A stretch of 39,882 nucleotides of DNA from JAQGMJ01 sp036271855 (GTDB lineage: Bacteria; Pseudomonadota; Gammaproteobacteria; Burkholderiales; JAEUOS01). The position numbers were made by a program, and so were the translations under genes. The notes beneath the pieces were generated by a model. It saw nothing but the letters and a program-made list of their open reading frames with translations. It ran no database searches and was not told where the DNA came from. The DNA is taken from the NCBI GenBank assembly GCA_036271855.1, contig DATAZV010000098.1, positions 1 to 39,882 of the forward strand. Direction: 5' to 3'. Below are positions 15,636-23,824 of this stretch, piece after piece (the first letter of the stretch is position 1; every line of letters begins with the position of its first letter).

Positions 15636-16249
15636 CCTCCCGTGAAACCCTTTTTTCCGGCGCCGCGCAGCTCAACCCGGCCGCCATTTTCATCAACCAT
15701 GTGCTGGCCCAGCAGCCCTGGGCGCGCGAGGAACTGGCGCGCCACGCCGGCCGCAGCCTGCGCCTGGCGGCGCCGCCGTTCGCGCTCGGCCTGAAAATCA
15801 GCGACCAGGGCGAGGTTTCGGCCTTGCCGCCGGGCAGTGCCGCCGCCGACGTCACCCTCAGCGTGGCGGCGACCCGGGTGCCGTTTTTGTTCATCGACCC
15901 GGAAACGGCGATGAAAGACGTGCGCATCGAAGGCGACGCCGAATTGGCCCAGACCCTGGCGCGCCTGGCGCGCGAGGTGCGCTGGGATGTCGAGGAAGAC
16001 TTGAGCCGCGTGCTGGGCGACATTCCCGCGCACCAGATGATGCGCTTCGCCCGCGCCTTTGCCGCCTGGGGCCGCGAGGCCGGCCGGCGCTTCGCCGAAA
16101 CCACCGGCGCCTATTTCGTCGACGAGAGTCCGACCCTGGTGCGCCGCGACGCCGCCGAGGCTTTCGGCCGCGATGTGGCGGCCTTGCGCGACGATCAGGC
16201 GCGCCTGGAAAAGCGCCTGGAGCTGCTGGAAAAAGCGCGGCGCGGGTAA
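15632..16249 (+). CDS. ubiJ: Ubiquinone biosynthesis accessory factor UbiJ (SCP2 domain)
   Basis: A 205-aa soluble protein. The N-terminal SCP2 lipid-binding fold (about 15-115) is followed by a helical C-terminus ending in a charged coiled coil (DDQARLEKRLELLEKARR). UbiJ is a scaffold of the soluble Ubi complex that handles hydrophobic ubiquinone intermediates. The ATG overlaps rodA by 4 bp, so it rides on the cell-shape operon. ubiB, with which ubiJ is often grouped, lies 0.9 kb downstream beyond a gene on the other strand. Confidence 0.85.
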   Translation: MTSRETLFSGAAQLNPAAIFINHVLAQQPWAREELARHAGRSLRLAAPPFALGLKISDQGEVSALPPGSAAADVTLSVAATRVPFLFIDPETAMKDVRIEGDAELAQTLARLAREVRWDVEEDLSRVLGDIPAHQMMRFARAFAAWGREAGRRFAETTGAYFVDESPTLVRRDAAEAFGRDVAALRDDQARLEKRLELLEKARRG

Positions 16250-16255
16250 AGCCAA

Positions 16256-16276
16256 GCCGCCCCTCGCAGGGGCGGC
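16256..16276. terminator. GC-rich hairpin between convergent ubiJ and carF-like gene
   Basis: A perfect 9-bp stem (GCCGCCCCT / AGGGGCGGC) with a 3-nt loop CGC lies 7 nt after the ubiJ stop and before the stop of the opposite gene. No T-run follows on either strand, so it may stall polymerase or protect 3' ends rather than act as a full intrinsic terminator. Confidence 0.5.
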
Positions 16277-16283
16277 GTTCCGG

Positions 16284-16886
16284 TCACACCGGGGAGCTGC
16301 CGGGCTCAGGCCGGAGTGCGTGGCCGCTTTTTGTCAACATGGTCGGCACCGTCGGGTCGGGGCGGCGCTGCATCCCGGTGAGCTTTTCGATCATCCGCTC
16401 CAGCCCGCGCCAGAAGCCGAGCTCGTCCAGCACCGGATTGAGCACGTTGGTGATCGAGCAGTAGTGGGTGTCCTTCAAGCCGCGGTGATGCTGGGCGTGA
16501 TGGCGCTGGGTTTGCAGCAGCTTGATCTTTTGCAGGAAGGTGACGATGCGGCCGTTTTCCTGCGCGTTCTGGTGCGACCATTTGTGGATCTGGTTGGCAT
16601 TCACCGCGCAAGCCACGAACAGCCATACCGGCCAAGTGAGCACGTCAAGGCAGGCGGCGCCGGCCAGCACCACCGCGCCTACCAGCAACAGGTCCCAGGA
16701 GCTCTCCAGCCAGCCGCGGGTGACAAAGGCGCGCGGGCGGACGTGGTGTTCGATGTTGGCGTTGGCGATCAGCTTGCCGACGATCGGCGTGTCCGGGCGG
16801 GCGTAGGCGTCTTCGGCCCAGTGGACGGCGCCGGAGGCGAGGTCGGCGGCGAGAACGGCAGTAGCGCCCATCATGATCGGTCCCAT
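16284..16886 (-). CDS. Plasmanylethanolamine desaturase-like protein (CarF/PEDS1/TMEM189 family)
   Basis: A 200-aa membrane protein of the lipid-desaturase family PF10520 (Kua/CarF/PEDS1). These di-metal enzymes introduce the vinyl-ether double bond of plasmalogens using O2. The histidine set is complete: VHWAEDAY (His22), IEHHVRP (His47-48), NQIHKWSHQ (His101, His105), QRHHAQHHRG (His129-130, 133-134) and DTHYCSITNVLNPVLD (His141). About four hydrophobic helices are visible. Starts at 16886 and 16874 are both possible; GGGA sits about 7 nt before the second. It lies on the minus strand between ubiJ and ubiB. No ether-lipid synthesis gene is in the window, so substrate and product are inferred from family only. 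Confidence 0.82.
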   Translation of the reverse strand: MGPIMMGATAVLAADLASGAVHWAEDAYARPDTPIVGKLIANANIEHHVRPRAFVTRGWLESSWDLLLVGAVVLAGAACLDVLTWPVWLFVACAVNANQIHKWSHQNAQENGRIVTFLQKIKLLQTQRHHAQHHRGLKDTHYCSITNVLNPVLDELGFWRGLERMIEKLTGMQRRPDPTVPTMLTKSGHALRPEPGSSPV

Positions 16887-17165
16887 AATTTTCGGACAAG
16901 CGGCCCATTGCGGCCCGGCTTTCCTTGATCCTTTTCTCTTGGTTATGAAGGGCCCGGTGCGTTTGGCCTCCGGGTTGGAAGCATTCTTCGGCGCCGCCGC
17001 GAGGCGCTCAAGCCCCGGCCGCGGAGTAGCGCGGCGTGATACCGCGCGGCGCACGGGGGGCGACGCGGGCCAGCGGCGGCCACATCGGGTAAAGTGCCGC
17101 CTGTTCCGCCGCTCGCGCGTATTTACCTGTCTGCTTCGTCTTTGGCTTCCCCACGACTCCCTCAA

Positions 17166-18728
17166 GTGCGCTTTTTCCGCCTGCTGAAAATCCTCGCCAT
17201 CGCCTTTCGCTTTGGCCTGGACGGGTTTTTCATGGAAGCGGCCCGCGAGAGCTGGCAAAAGACGCTGTACGACCGCCTGTTCTCCTGGCGCAGCTTCAGT
17301 ACGCCGCGCGGTGAGCGCCTGCGCCTGGCGCTGGAGTCGCTGGGCCCGATCTTCGTCAAGTTCGGCCAGCTGCTGTCGACCCGCCGCGACCTGCTGCCGC
17401 CGGACATCGCCGACGAACTGGCGCACCTGCAGGACCGCGTGCCGCCCTACGACGGCGACGTCGCCGTGCGCGAGATCGAGCGCGGCCTGAACCGCAAGCT
17501 CGACGCCATGTTCGCGGCCTTCGACCGCCAGCCGATCGCCTCGGCCTCCATCGCCCAGGTGCATTTCGCCACCCTGCACAGCGGCCGCGAGGTCGCCGTC
17601 AAGGTCTTGCGGCCGAACATGCTGGCGGTGATCGAAAGCGACATCGCCCTGATGCGCATCGCCGCCGGCCTGGTGGAGACACTGTGGGCCGACGGCAAGC
17701 GTCTGAAGCCGCGCGAGGTGGTGGCCGAGTTCGACATGTACCTGCACGACGAGCTCGACCTGGTGCGCGAAGGCGCCAATGCGAGCCAGCTGCGGCGCAA
17801 CTTCGCGCCCGGCAGCGCGCGCGGCCATTTGCTGATCGTGCCGGAAATCATCTGGGACTATACCGCCGCCAATGTGCTGACCATGGAGCGCATGAAGGGC
17901 ATCCCGATTTCGCGCATCGACCAGCTCAAGGCCGCCAACGTCGACCTGAAAAAGCTCTCGCGCGACGGCGTCGAAATCTTTTTTTCCCAGGTGTTCGCCG
18001 ACGGCTTTTTCCACGCCGACATGCATCCGGGCAATATCTACGTCAGCGACGACCCGAAGACCCTGGGGCGTTACATCGCGCTGGACTTCGGCATCGTCGG
18101 CACCCTGTCGGACTTCGACAAGGATTATCTGGCGAAAAACTTTCTGGCCTTTTTCAACCGCGACTACCATCGCGTCGCCGCCCTGCACGTCGAATCGGGC
18201 TGGGTGCCGGAAGGGACCAACGTCGAAGCCCTCGAAGGTGCGGTGCGCGCGGTGTGCGAGCCCTATTTCAACCGGCCGCTGTCCGAGCTTTCACTCGGCC
18301 AGGTGCTGCTGCGCCTGTTCCAGACCTCGCGCCGCTTCAACGTCGAAATCCAGCCGCAGCTGGTGCTGCTGCAAAAGACCCTGCTCAATATCGAAGGCCT
18401 GGGCCGCGACCTGGACCCGGACCTCGACTTGTGGACCACCGCCAAGCCCTACCTGGAACGCTGGATGCACAAGCAGATCGGCTGGCAGGGCTTCATCGAC
18501 AACATCAAGCACGAGGCGCCGTATTTCGCGAAGATGGTCCCGCAATGGCCGCGCCTGATCACCCGCGCGCTCGAAGCGGCGGCCGACCAGCGCGACGACG
18601 GCGAGTTGGTCAGGCAACTGCTGCAGGCCACCGAGCGCCAGGGCCGCTGGATCAAGGGCCTGGCCTTGCTGCTGGTGCTGATCGCGGCAATCTGGGGCGC
18701 GGAACTGGTGTACCTGCTGCGGCACTGA
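17166..18728 (+). CDS. ubiB: Ubiquinone biosynthesis ATPase/kinase-like protein UbiB
   Basis: A 520-aa member of the ABC1/ADCK/UbiB atypical kinase family, which supports ubiquinone synthesis as an ATPase at the inner membrane. Visible motifs are the KxGQ segment FVKFGQLLSTRRDLLP, ASIAQVHFA, AVKVLRPN, HADMHPGNIYV and LDFGIVGTLS. Two C-terminal membrane helices end the protein (LALLLVLIAAIWGAELVYLL). The GTG at 17166 gives the family start (RFFRLLKIL); the frame continues upstream for 24 codons without family resemblance. It is convergent with the SSS transporter, 50 bp apart. Confidence 0.93.
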   Translation: MRFFRLLKILAIAFRFGLDGFFMEAARESWQKTLYDRLFSWRSFSTPRGERLRLALESLGPIFVKFGQLLSTRRDLLPPDIADELAHLQDRVPPYDGDVAVREIERGLNRKLDAMFAAFDRQPIASASIAQVHFATLHSGREVAVKVLRPNMLAVIESDIALMRIAAGLVETLWADGKRLKPREVVAEFDMYLHDELDLVREGANASQLRRNFAPGSARGHLLIVPEIIWDYTAANVLTMERMKGIPISRIDQLKAANVDLKKLSRDGVEIFFSQVFADGFFHADMHPGNIYVSDDPKTLGRYIALDFGIVGTLSDFDKDYLAKNFLAFFNRDYHRVAALHVESGWVPEGTNVEALEGAVRAVCEPYFNRPLSELSLGQVLLRLFQTSRRFNVEIQPQLVLLQKTLLNIEGLGRDLDPDLDLWTTAKPYLERWMHKQIGWQGFIDNIKHEAPYFAKMVPQWPRLITRALEAAADQRDDGELVRQLLQATERQGRWIKGLALLLVLIAAIWGAELVYLLRH

Positions 18729-18736
18729 AGAGGTTT

Positions 18737-18778
18737 CCCCTGAACGGGGATGCGGCCACGCCGGCGGGATCAGCCGGC
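18737..18778. terminator. Weak paired hairpins between ubiB and the SSS transporter
   Basis: Two short inverted repeats fill this convergent gap: CCCC/GGGG with a 5-nt loop and GCCGGC/GCCGGC with a 7-nt loop. No T-run is present. They are plausible 3'-end structures only. Confidence 0.3.
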
Positions 18779-20311
18779 TCAGTGCGCCTGTGACCCGGCG
18801 GCGTGCTCCGGATGCGCATGGCCTTCATGCTGCCCATGTTCCTGTTCCGCCGGGTGCAGGTGCCCGTTGCGTAACCGATCATGCAGCCGGGTATCGTGCG
18901 GCAGCAATTGCGGCGCCAGCGAGCCGATCAGCATGCCGAAGAAGGAGGCGATCAACCCGGCCATCTGCGCCGGCATCAGGGGGTCCTCCGGGCCGAAGCG
19001 CAGCAGCGTAAGCCATACCGTCAGGCCGCACAGCACGGCGAGGATCGCCCCCTGGTTGGTGGCGCGGCGCCAGTACAGGCCGAAGGTGAGCGGAATGAAG
19101 GCCGACACCAGGGTCACCTGGTAGGCGTTTTCCACCATCTTGAAAATGCTCGCCTTGGAATTGAGCGCGTAGAGCGTCACCGCGACGGTGAAGCAGACGG
19201 TGACGATGCGCATGGTGCGCAGCATCTTGCGGTCGGAGGGGTGGGGTCCAAGCAGCGGCTTGATCAGGTTTTCGGTGAACGTCACCGAGGGCGCCAGCAG
19301 GGTGGCTGAGGCGCAGCTCTTGATGGCCGAGAGCAGGGCGCCGAAAAACATCACCTGGGCGAACAGCGGCGTGTGCTTCAGCACCAGGTTCGGCAGGATG
19401 TACTGCGGGTCGGTGTCGATCAAGCCCTTGACCATCTCCGGGTCGATCAGGGTGGCCGAATAGACCAGGAACATCGGCACGAAGGCGAACATGAAATACA
19501 GGCAGCCGCCCAGTACCGAGCCCCACACCGCGATCTTCTCCGTCTTGGAAGACTGCACCCGCTGGAACACATCCTGCTGCGGTATCGAGCCCAGCATCAT
19601 GGTGATCCAGGCGGCGGTGAAGCCGAGGATTTCCTTGAGATCCAGTGAGGGCCAGAACGAAAACTTGCCCGCCGCGCGCGCATGGTCCACCACCACGCCG
19701 ACGCCGCCGACCACGCCGCTGACCGAGCCGCCGATCCACAGCATGCCGATGCAGATGATGATCATCTGCAAAAAATCCGTCACCGCCACCGCCCACATGC
19801 CGCCAAAGAAGGTGTAGATCAGGATGGTGCCCGCACCTATCATCATCCCCGCCTCTTTGCTGATGGCGTGGTCCGACACGATGTTGAACACCAGCCCCAG
19901 CGCGGTGATTTGCGCCCCCACCCATCCCAGGTAGGAAAGCACGATGGCAATCGTCGTCAGCACCTCCACCGTGCGGCCGAAGCGCTTTTTATAGAAGTCG
20001 CCGATGGTCAGCAGGTTCATCCGGTACAGGGGCGCGGCGAAAAACAGGCCGACCAGGATCAGGCACAGCGAGGAGCCGAACGGGTCCGCCACCACGCCCT
20101 TGAAGCCGTCCTTCAGGAAAGTCGCCGGAATCCCCAGCACCGTTTCCGAGCCGAACCAGGTGGCGAATACCGTCGCCGTCACCATATAAAACGGCAGGTG
20201 GCGGCCGGCCACCGCGAAATCCTTGGTGTTGTGCACCCGGGTGGCCGCCCACAGGCCGATGCCGACCGAGATGACCCAGTAGCCGATGACAAACCAGAAC
20301 AGCGTGTGCAT
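18779..20311 (-). CDS. Sodium:solute symporter (SSS family) with His-rich C-terminal tail
   Basis: A 510-aa inner-membrane symporter of the SSF family (PutP/PanF relatives) with about 13 helices. Family segments include VFATWFGSETVLGIP in helices 1-2, GGMWAVAVTDFLQM and FGALLSAIKSCASATLLAPS. The substrate cannot be assigned. The ATG at 20311 has an excellent GGGGGAG about 6 nt upstream. The last 38 residues form a soluble tail with ten histidines, in runs such as HLHPAEQEHGQHEGHAHPEH, suggesting metal binding. Monocistronic and convergent with ubiB. Confidence 0.9.
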   Translation of the reverse strand: MHTLFWFVIGYWVISVGIGLWAATRVHNTKDFAVAGRHLPFYMVTATVFATWFGSETVLGIPATFLKDGFKGVVADPFGSSLCLILVGLFFAAPLYRMNLLTIGDFYKKRFGRTVEVLTTIAIVLSYLGWVGAQITALGLVFNIVSDHAISKEAGMMIGAGTILIYTFFGGMWAVAVTDFLQMIIICIGMLWIGGSVSGVVGGVGVVVDHARAAGKFSFWPSLDLKEILGFTAAWITMMLGSIPQQDVFQRVQSSKTEKIAVWGSVLGGCLYFMFAFVPMFLVYSATLIDPEMVKGLIDTDPQYILPNLVLKHTPLFAQVMFFGALLSAIKSCASATLLAPSVTFTENLIKPLLGPHPSDRKMLRTMRIVTVCFTVAVTLYALNSKASIFKMVENAYQVTLVSAFIPLTFGLYWRRATNQGAILAVLCGLTVWLTLLRFGPEDPLMPAQMAGLIASFFGMLIGSLAPQLLPHDTRLHDRLRNGHLHPAEQEHGQHEGHAHPEHAAGSQAH

Positions 20312-20615
20312 GCAACTCCCCCAAATCCCCGGCCACGACCCGCGGCCTGCCCATCGCGGCGCCGGGCGGGCGCCGGCCCGCGGCGAACGCCTCAAGTAAA
20401 GCTTATTTTATGCCAAGCGGTGCGGCGGCGGAGGGTCACCCTGATGCGCCGCGACCCGCGCGCCGGACGGCGCATTTGTCTATGGCGAGCCGGTGCATCG
20501 CCGCGGCAACTGGCGGGACGCGGTAGACAAATTACTCTACCAGGCCCAGCGCACGGGGGCCGCAACCGGCTGGAAGGACAACTGGAGAGCCAGGCCGGCT
20601 GAACGCGCCTGCGAC
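20312..20615. other. 304-bp gap between the SSS gene and a small ORF
   Basis: It must contain the SSS promoter near its left end. I see no convincing -35/-10 pair and no RNA gene. A small inverted repeat GGTAGA/TCTACC with an 8-nt loop lies at 20522-20541. A frame open from about 20445 to 20615 reads on into the antisense of the next gene and is not convincing as a protein. Confidence 0.4.
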
Positions 20616-20819
20616 TTACGCCATCTTGCCGAGAGCCTGATTCAGCGGGTTGGGTTCGCCCGGCGCCGCGCTTTGGGTCAGTACCTGGCGCGCCTCTTCG
20701 AGCAAGCCCGGGGCGCGCATTTCGAAGCGCGCGGTGCGGCCATGCAGGCGCACGTCGCGAATCAGATCGGCGAGACCGACGATGGTCTGGCGCAAATGGT
20801 CCATGTTGTTCTGGTTCAT
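20616..20819 (-). CDS. Small hypothetical protein (67 aa)
   Basis: I do not recognise this protein. It begins MNQNNMDHLRQTIVGLADLI and appears mostly helical and soluble. The case for a real gene is a strong Shine-Dalgarno GGAGG (20829-20833) 9 nt before the ATG and a natural-looking amino-acid composition, unlike the Arg/Ala/Pro-rich shadow frames around it. No operon partner is adjacent. Confidence 0.6.
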   Translation of the reverse strand: MNQNNMDHLRQTIVGLADLIRDVRLHGRTARFEMRAPGLLEEARQVLTQSAAPGEPNPLNQALGKMA

Positions 20820-21111
20820 TTCACGCTACCTCCAGTGAGCCCAGGCGGCATATTTACCCGGGCACTGTTGCCAAACTGTAAATCCGGCGTCATGACGGCG
20901 CTGTCGGGTGGCTGCGGATAGGCTTGTAGGAATCAGCCGATGGGGACCCAATCGGCCGCGCTGCTGTCCAAATCGATCCAGACTGTTCGCAACGGCGAGA
21001 TATCACGCTGTTTTCACATTCGGGCGGCTGCGCGACATACTTTGGCGGGTGTGCCCGGCTATTCTCCAGCAATGCCGCCGGCGGCCGACTGCAACAAGAA
21101 AAAGGGCCTTC

Positions 21112-21651
21112 ATGTTTTTGAGCAAAGCCGCCTACTACACCGACTTCGTGGTCTATCCCGTGCTGCTGTTGTTGCTGGCCAGCACGCTGGCCTGGGGCAC
21201 GCCCTGGGGGGATGCCGCCTGGTTCGGCGCCGCCGCCGCCGGCGTCGCCGCTTATTCATTGCTGGAGTATGTGCTGCACCGTTTCGTGCTGCACCACCTG
21301 CCGCCGTTTTCGCGCATGCATGCCCTGCATCACCAGCACCCGGCGGCGCTGGTGGGCACCCCGACCACATACACGGCGGCCATCGGCGGCGGCGTGTTGC
21401 TGGCCGCCTGGTGGGCGGCAGGGTGGAACCTCGGCTGCGGCTTCACCTTCGGGGTGATGCTGGGTTACTTCTGGTATGGCCTGGTGCACCACGCGGTGCA
21501 TCACTGGTCGGCACGCAAGGGTTCCTACCTTCACCGGCTCAAACGCCGGCACAACGTGCACCACTATGCGCCGCAAGCCTGCAACTACGGCGTGACCACC
21601 GCGTTGTGGGACCAGGTGTTCGGCTCCGAGCGGCGCCGGCCGGTGGCCTGA
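21112..21651 (+). CDS. Short fatty acid hydroxylase / sterol desaturase family protein
   Basis: A 179-aa membrane protein of the PF04116 superfamily, which uses a di-iron centre held by histidines to hydroxylate or desaturate lipids. The histidine clusters are HRFVLHH (His56, 61-62), MHALHHQHP (His70, 73-74), LVHHAVHHW (126-127, 130-131) and HNVHHYAP (147, 150-151). Three or four hydrophobic helices are visible. It is shorter than most family members but all the His boxes are there. AAGGG precedes the ATG at 21112. Convergent with the DUF4349 gene, 11 bp apart. Substrate unknown. Confidence 0.82.
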   Translation: MFLSKAAYYTDFVVYPVLLLLLASTLAWGTPWGDAAWFGAAAAGVAAYSLLEYVLHRFVLHHLPPFSRMHALHHQHPAALVGTPTTYTAAIGGGVLLAAWWAAGWNLGCGFTFGVMLGYFWYGLVHHAVHHWSARKGSYLHRLKRRHNVHHYAPQACNYGVTTALWDQVFGSERRRPVA

Positions 21652-21662
21652 GGCAGGGCCGC

Positions 21663-22502
21663 TCATGCCGGCTTGCGCCACCGCGGCCACAGGCGGCGCA
21701 GCAGCCAAGCCAGTGCCAGCAGCGCCGCGCCGAAAGGCAGGGCGTAGGCGACTGTGTTGATGGCGGCGGAGGCGCCGGCCGCGAGATTGCCGATAAAGCC
21801 GGAAGCGGCGAGGGCTACCGGTTGCCACAGCGAGCGTTCCTCCTTGGGACGGATTTCGATGTTCAGCAACTCGGTGTCCACCCGCCGCGTCAGCCGCGCG
21901 CCCTCACCGCTTTGCGCCTCGACCTGGCTTTGCACCTGCGCGAGTTCCTGGTTCACCCGGATCAGCGTGTCGATGGTGTTGGCGGCGCGGCCGCGCAGGT
22001 CTTCCAGGCGCTCGCGGTAATCCTTGAGCATCGCCAGCTTCTTGCCGGTATCCTCGATCGGGCCGGCGAGGTCCTCCGCGTTCATCGACTGGCTGAGGAT
22101 TTCGCCGTGCTCGCCCAGCAGGGCCACCAGTTTGCGGATACCGGCCGGCCTGGCGCGCATTTGCAGGCTGGCAGAGGCCGGCGACCCGCTGTTAAGCGCC
22201 GCCCGCAGGACAACGCATTGCTCGGCCGCCGCTGCCGTGCAGGCGGCCTGTGCCGCCGCGTAGGCGGCCGCCACGCCCGTCTCCGTGACGCCGATCTGTA
22301 CCACGTGTTCATAGGCCAGGTATTTGGTGCGCACGTCGCCCGCTACGCCGCCCGCCACGACCTTTGCTTCCGACGGTGCCGGCGCTGGCGCGTCCGCGGG
22401 TTGCAACTGGTGCAGGCCGAACGGGGCCTGGTCCTTGTCGGTTTTCGAGCAGGCGCCGAGCGCAATAACGATCAGCAGGATGGCGAGAGGGTGGTGTCGC
22501 AT
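21663..22502 (-). CDS. DUF4349-type lipoprotein
   Basis: A 279-aa predicted lipoprotein. The signal peptide ends in a lipobox (IALGAC, Cys near residue 18). A periplasmic region of about 220 residues contains a coiled coil (about 155-195; VNQELAQVQSQVEAQSGE) and the DUF4349 ending (RVDTELLNIEIRP). A C-terminal membrane helix (about 250-270) and a basic tail follow. The ATG at 22502 is preceded by GGAGAA. It is divergent from the next exported protein. Function unknown. Confidence 0.78.
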   Translation of the reverse strand: MRHHPLAILLIVIALGACSKTDKDQAPFGLHQLQPADAPAPAPSEAKVVAGGVAGDVRTKYLAYEHVVQIGVTETGVAAAYAAAQAACTAAAAEQCVVLRAALNSGSPASASLQMRARPAGIRKLVALLGEHGEILSQSMNAEDLAGPIEDTGKKLAMLKDYRERLEDLRGRAANTIDTLIRVNQELAQVQSQVEAQSGEGARLTRRVDTELLNIEIRPKEERSLWQPVALAASGFIGNLAAGASAAINTVAYALPFGAALLALAWLLRRLWPRWRKPA

Positions 22503-22596
22503 GGGTTCTCCGGGAGTTGCGCGGCGCGCGTACCACTGCGAACGAAGCACCGCTGCAAAAGGGGTTATGCTCGAATTTTTCGCCCGAAAAACCGCA

Positions 22597-23331
22597 ATGA
22601 AATTTCGCCACCTGGTCATCGGACTGCCTTGCGCACTTGCGCTCGCGATGCTGCTGCCCGGGCTCGCAGGTGCGGTGTCGAAACCCGGCGCCAAAAAGGA
22701 AGCCGGCAAAGGGGCCGCGAAGGATGCCTATGGCGGCGTGAGCAAGCCCGCCACGCCGCCCGAATTGCTGCGCAACCTCAAGTTCGCGCTCGACCATCAC
22801 CTGCTGCTGACCGACGCCTTTTACGAGGAAAAAAACCTGCAGCGCTTTTTCGGCAACCAGCGCGCCAGCTGGTACAAGCTGCCGCGGCCCTTCATCAGGA
22901 GCGGCAAGTTGCAGGGCCTGGGCGGCGTATTCGAGCCGGCCGGCAATGCCATGGCGGTGGACGTGCTGTACAAGTATGTGGTGCAAGGCACGCAGGAAAG
23001 GCGCCGCGCGATGATCGGCATGGACGTCGCGCGCGACCCGCGCGCCACCGCCGAAAGCGTGGTTTCGGTGTTCGGCATCGAAGGCCATGTGGTCGACCCC
23101 GCCACCCAGGGAACGCCAGGCCGTCCGCTGGCGCTGACGCCCGGCGAGCACCCGGTGGGCAACAAGGTACTCAGCTACGACTTCGACGGGCCGGCCAGCA
23201 AGGGCAGCCTGAACATCATGATCAATGGCGACGGCACCATCGCCAGCATCATGGCCGTCGAGGAGCAAAAGCTGTGGAGCCTGGCGCCGCTGGTGGCGCA
23301 GCCCAGGCCGGGGCCCGACGCGCCGCCCTGA
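22597..23331 (+). CDS. Exported protein of unknown function
   Basis: A 244-aa protein with a signal peptide (residues 1 to about 27), a short Lys/Ala/Gly-rich linker and a folded region of about 190 residues (LKFALDHHLLLTDAFYEEKN, VVSVFGIEGHVVDP, GSLNIMINGDGTIASIMAV). I do not recognise a family. The ATG at 22597 starts the signal peptide directly. It is divergent from the DUF4349 lipoprotein with 94 bp between starts and precedes another small exported protein. Confidence 0.72.
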   Translation: MKFRHLVIGLPCALALAMLLPGLAGAVSKPGAKKEAGKGAAKDAYGGVSKPATPPELLRNLKFALDHHLLLTDAFYEEKNLQRFFGNQRASWYKLPRPFIRSGKLQGLGGVFEPAGNAMAVDVLYKYVVQGTQERRRAMIGMDVARDPRATAESVVSVFGIEGHVVDPATQGTPGRPLALTPGEHPVGNKVLSYDFDGPASKGSLNIMINGDGTIASIMAVEEQKLWSLAPLVAQPRPGPDAPP

Positions 23332-23476
23332 GAGCGGATGGCGGGGTTGTAATCATGCGCGGAAACATTTACCGGCGCGCCGCTTTATCGGTACCAAAGC
23401 GCATTGCGCAGATGGCGAATACGGGCACCCGGCTTGCTCGTTTCAGGCATCGGGATTTTTTTGTCTGGAGACCATC

Positions 23477-23824
23477 ATGGCAAAACTTGCTTTCCTCACG
23501 GGTTGCACCGCGCTTGCGCTGGCTCTCGGGCCGGCCGCCCATGCCGACACGCCCGGCATGCCTTCGAGCGCTTCCGGCGGCATGGACAGTTCGGGCATCA
23601 CCAACCCTTCCGGCATGAGCACGGCGGACAATGCCACGGTGCGCGCGCAATCGCAGTCCGACCGGGCGGCGGCAAAATCGCAAGTCCAGGCGGGCGAGAG
23701 CCATACCGCGGGCGGCACTACCAGCCCGTCGAGCGCGATGAGCGGCACCACCACCGGCAGCGCCACGCTCGGCACCGCGCCCTTGAGCAATGGGGTGAAC
23801 AGCGGGACCGGCAGCAAGCCCTGA
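23477..23824 (+). CDS. Small secreted Ser/Thr/Gly-rich protein
   Basis: A 115-aa protein with a signal peptide (about 1-23, ending AAHA) and a low-complexity mature part rich in Ser, Thr, Gly and Ala with no clear fold. CTGGAGA about 6 nt before the ATG is a good Shine-Dalgarno. It ends at TGA (23822-23824), which directly abuts the stop of the convergent dehydrogenase, forming TGATCA. Function unknown. Confidence 0.65.
   Translation: MAKLAFLTGCTALALALGPAAHADTPGMPSSASGGMDSSGITNPSGMSTADNATVRAQSQSDRAAAKSQVQAGESHTAGGTTSPSSAMSGTTTGSATLGTAPLSNGVNSGTGSKP

Noticed and set aside
16645..16908. Alternative minus-strand start preceded by AAGGA overlapping the CarF-like gene
   Set aside because: The frame becomes an Arg/Pro-rich shadow after about 15 residues, while the other frame gives a complete CarF-type protein.
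20493..20921. 142-codon plus-strand frame starting with GTG
   Set aside because: Its first 40 residues look protein-like, but it then runs antisense through the small gene that has a strong ribosome site; no family resemblance.
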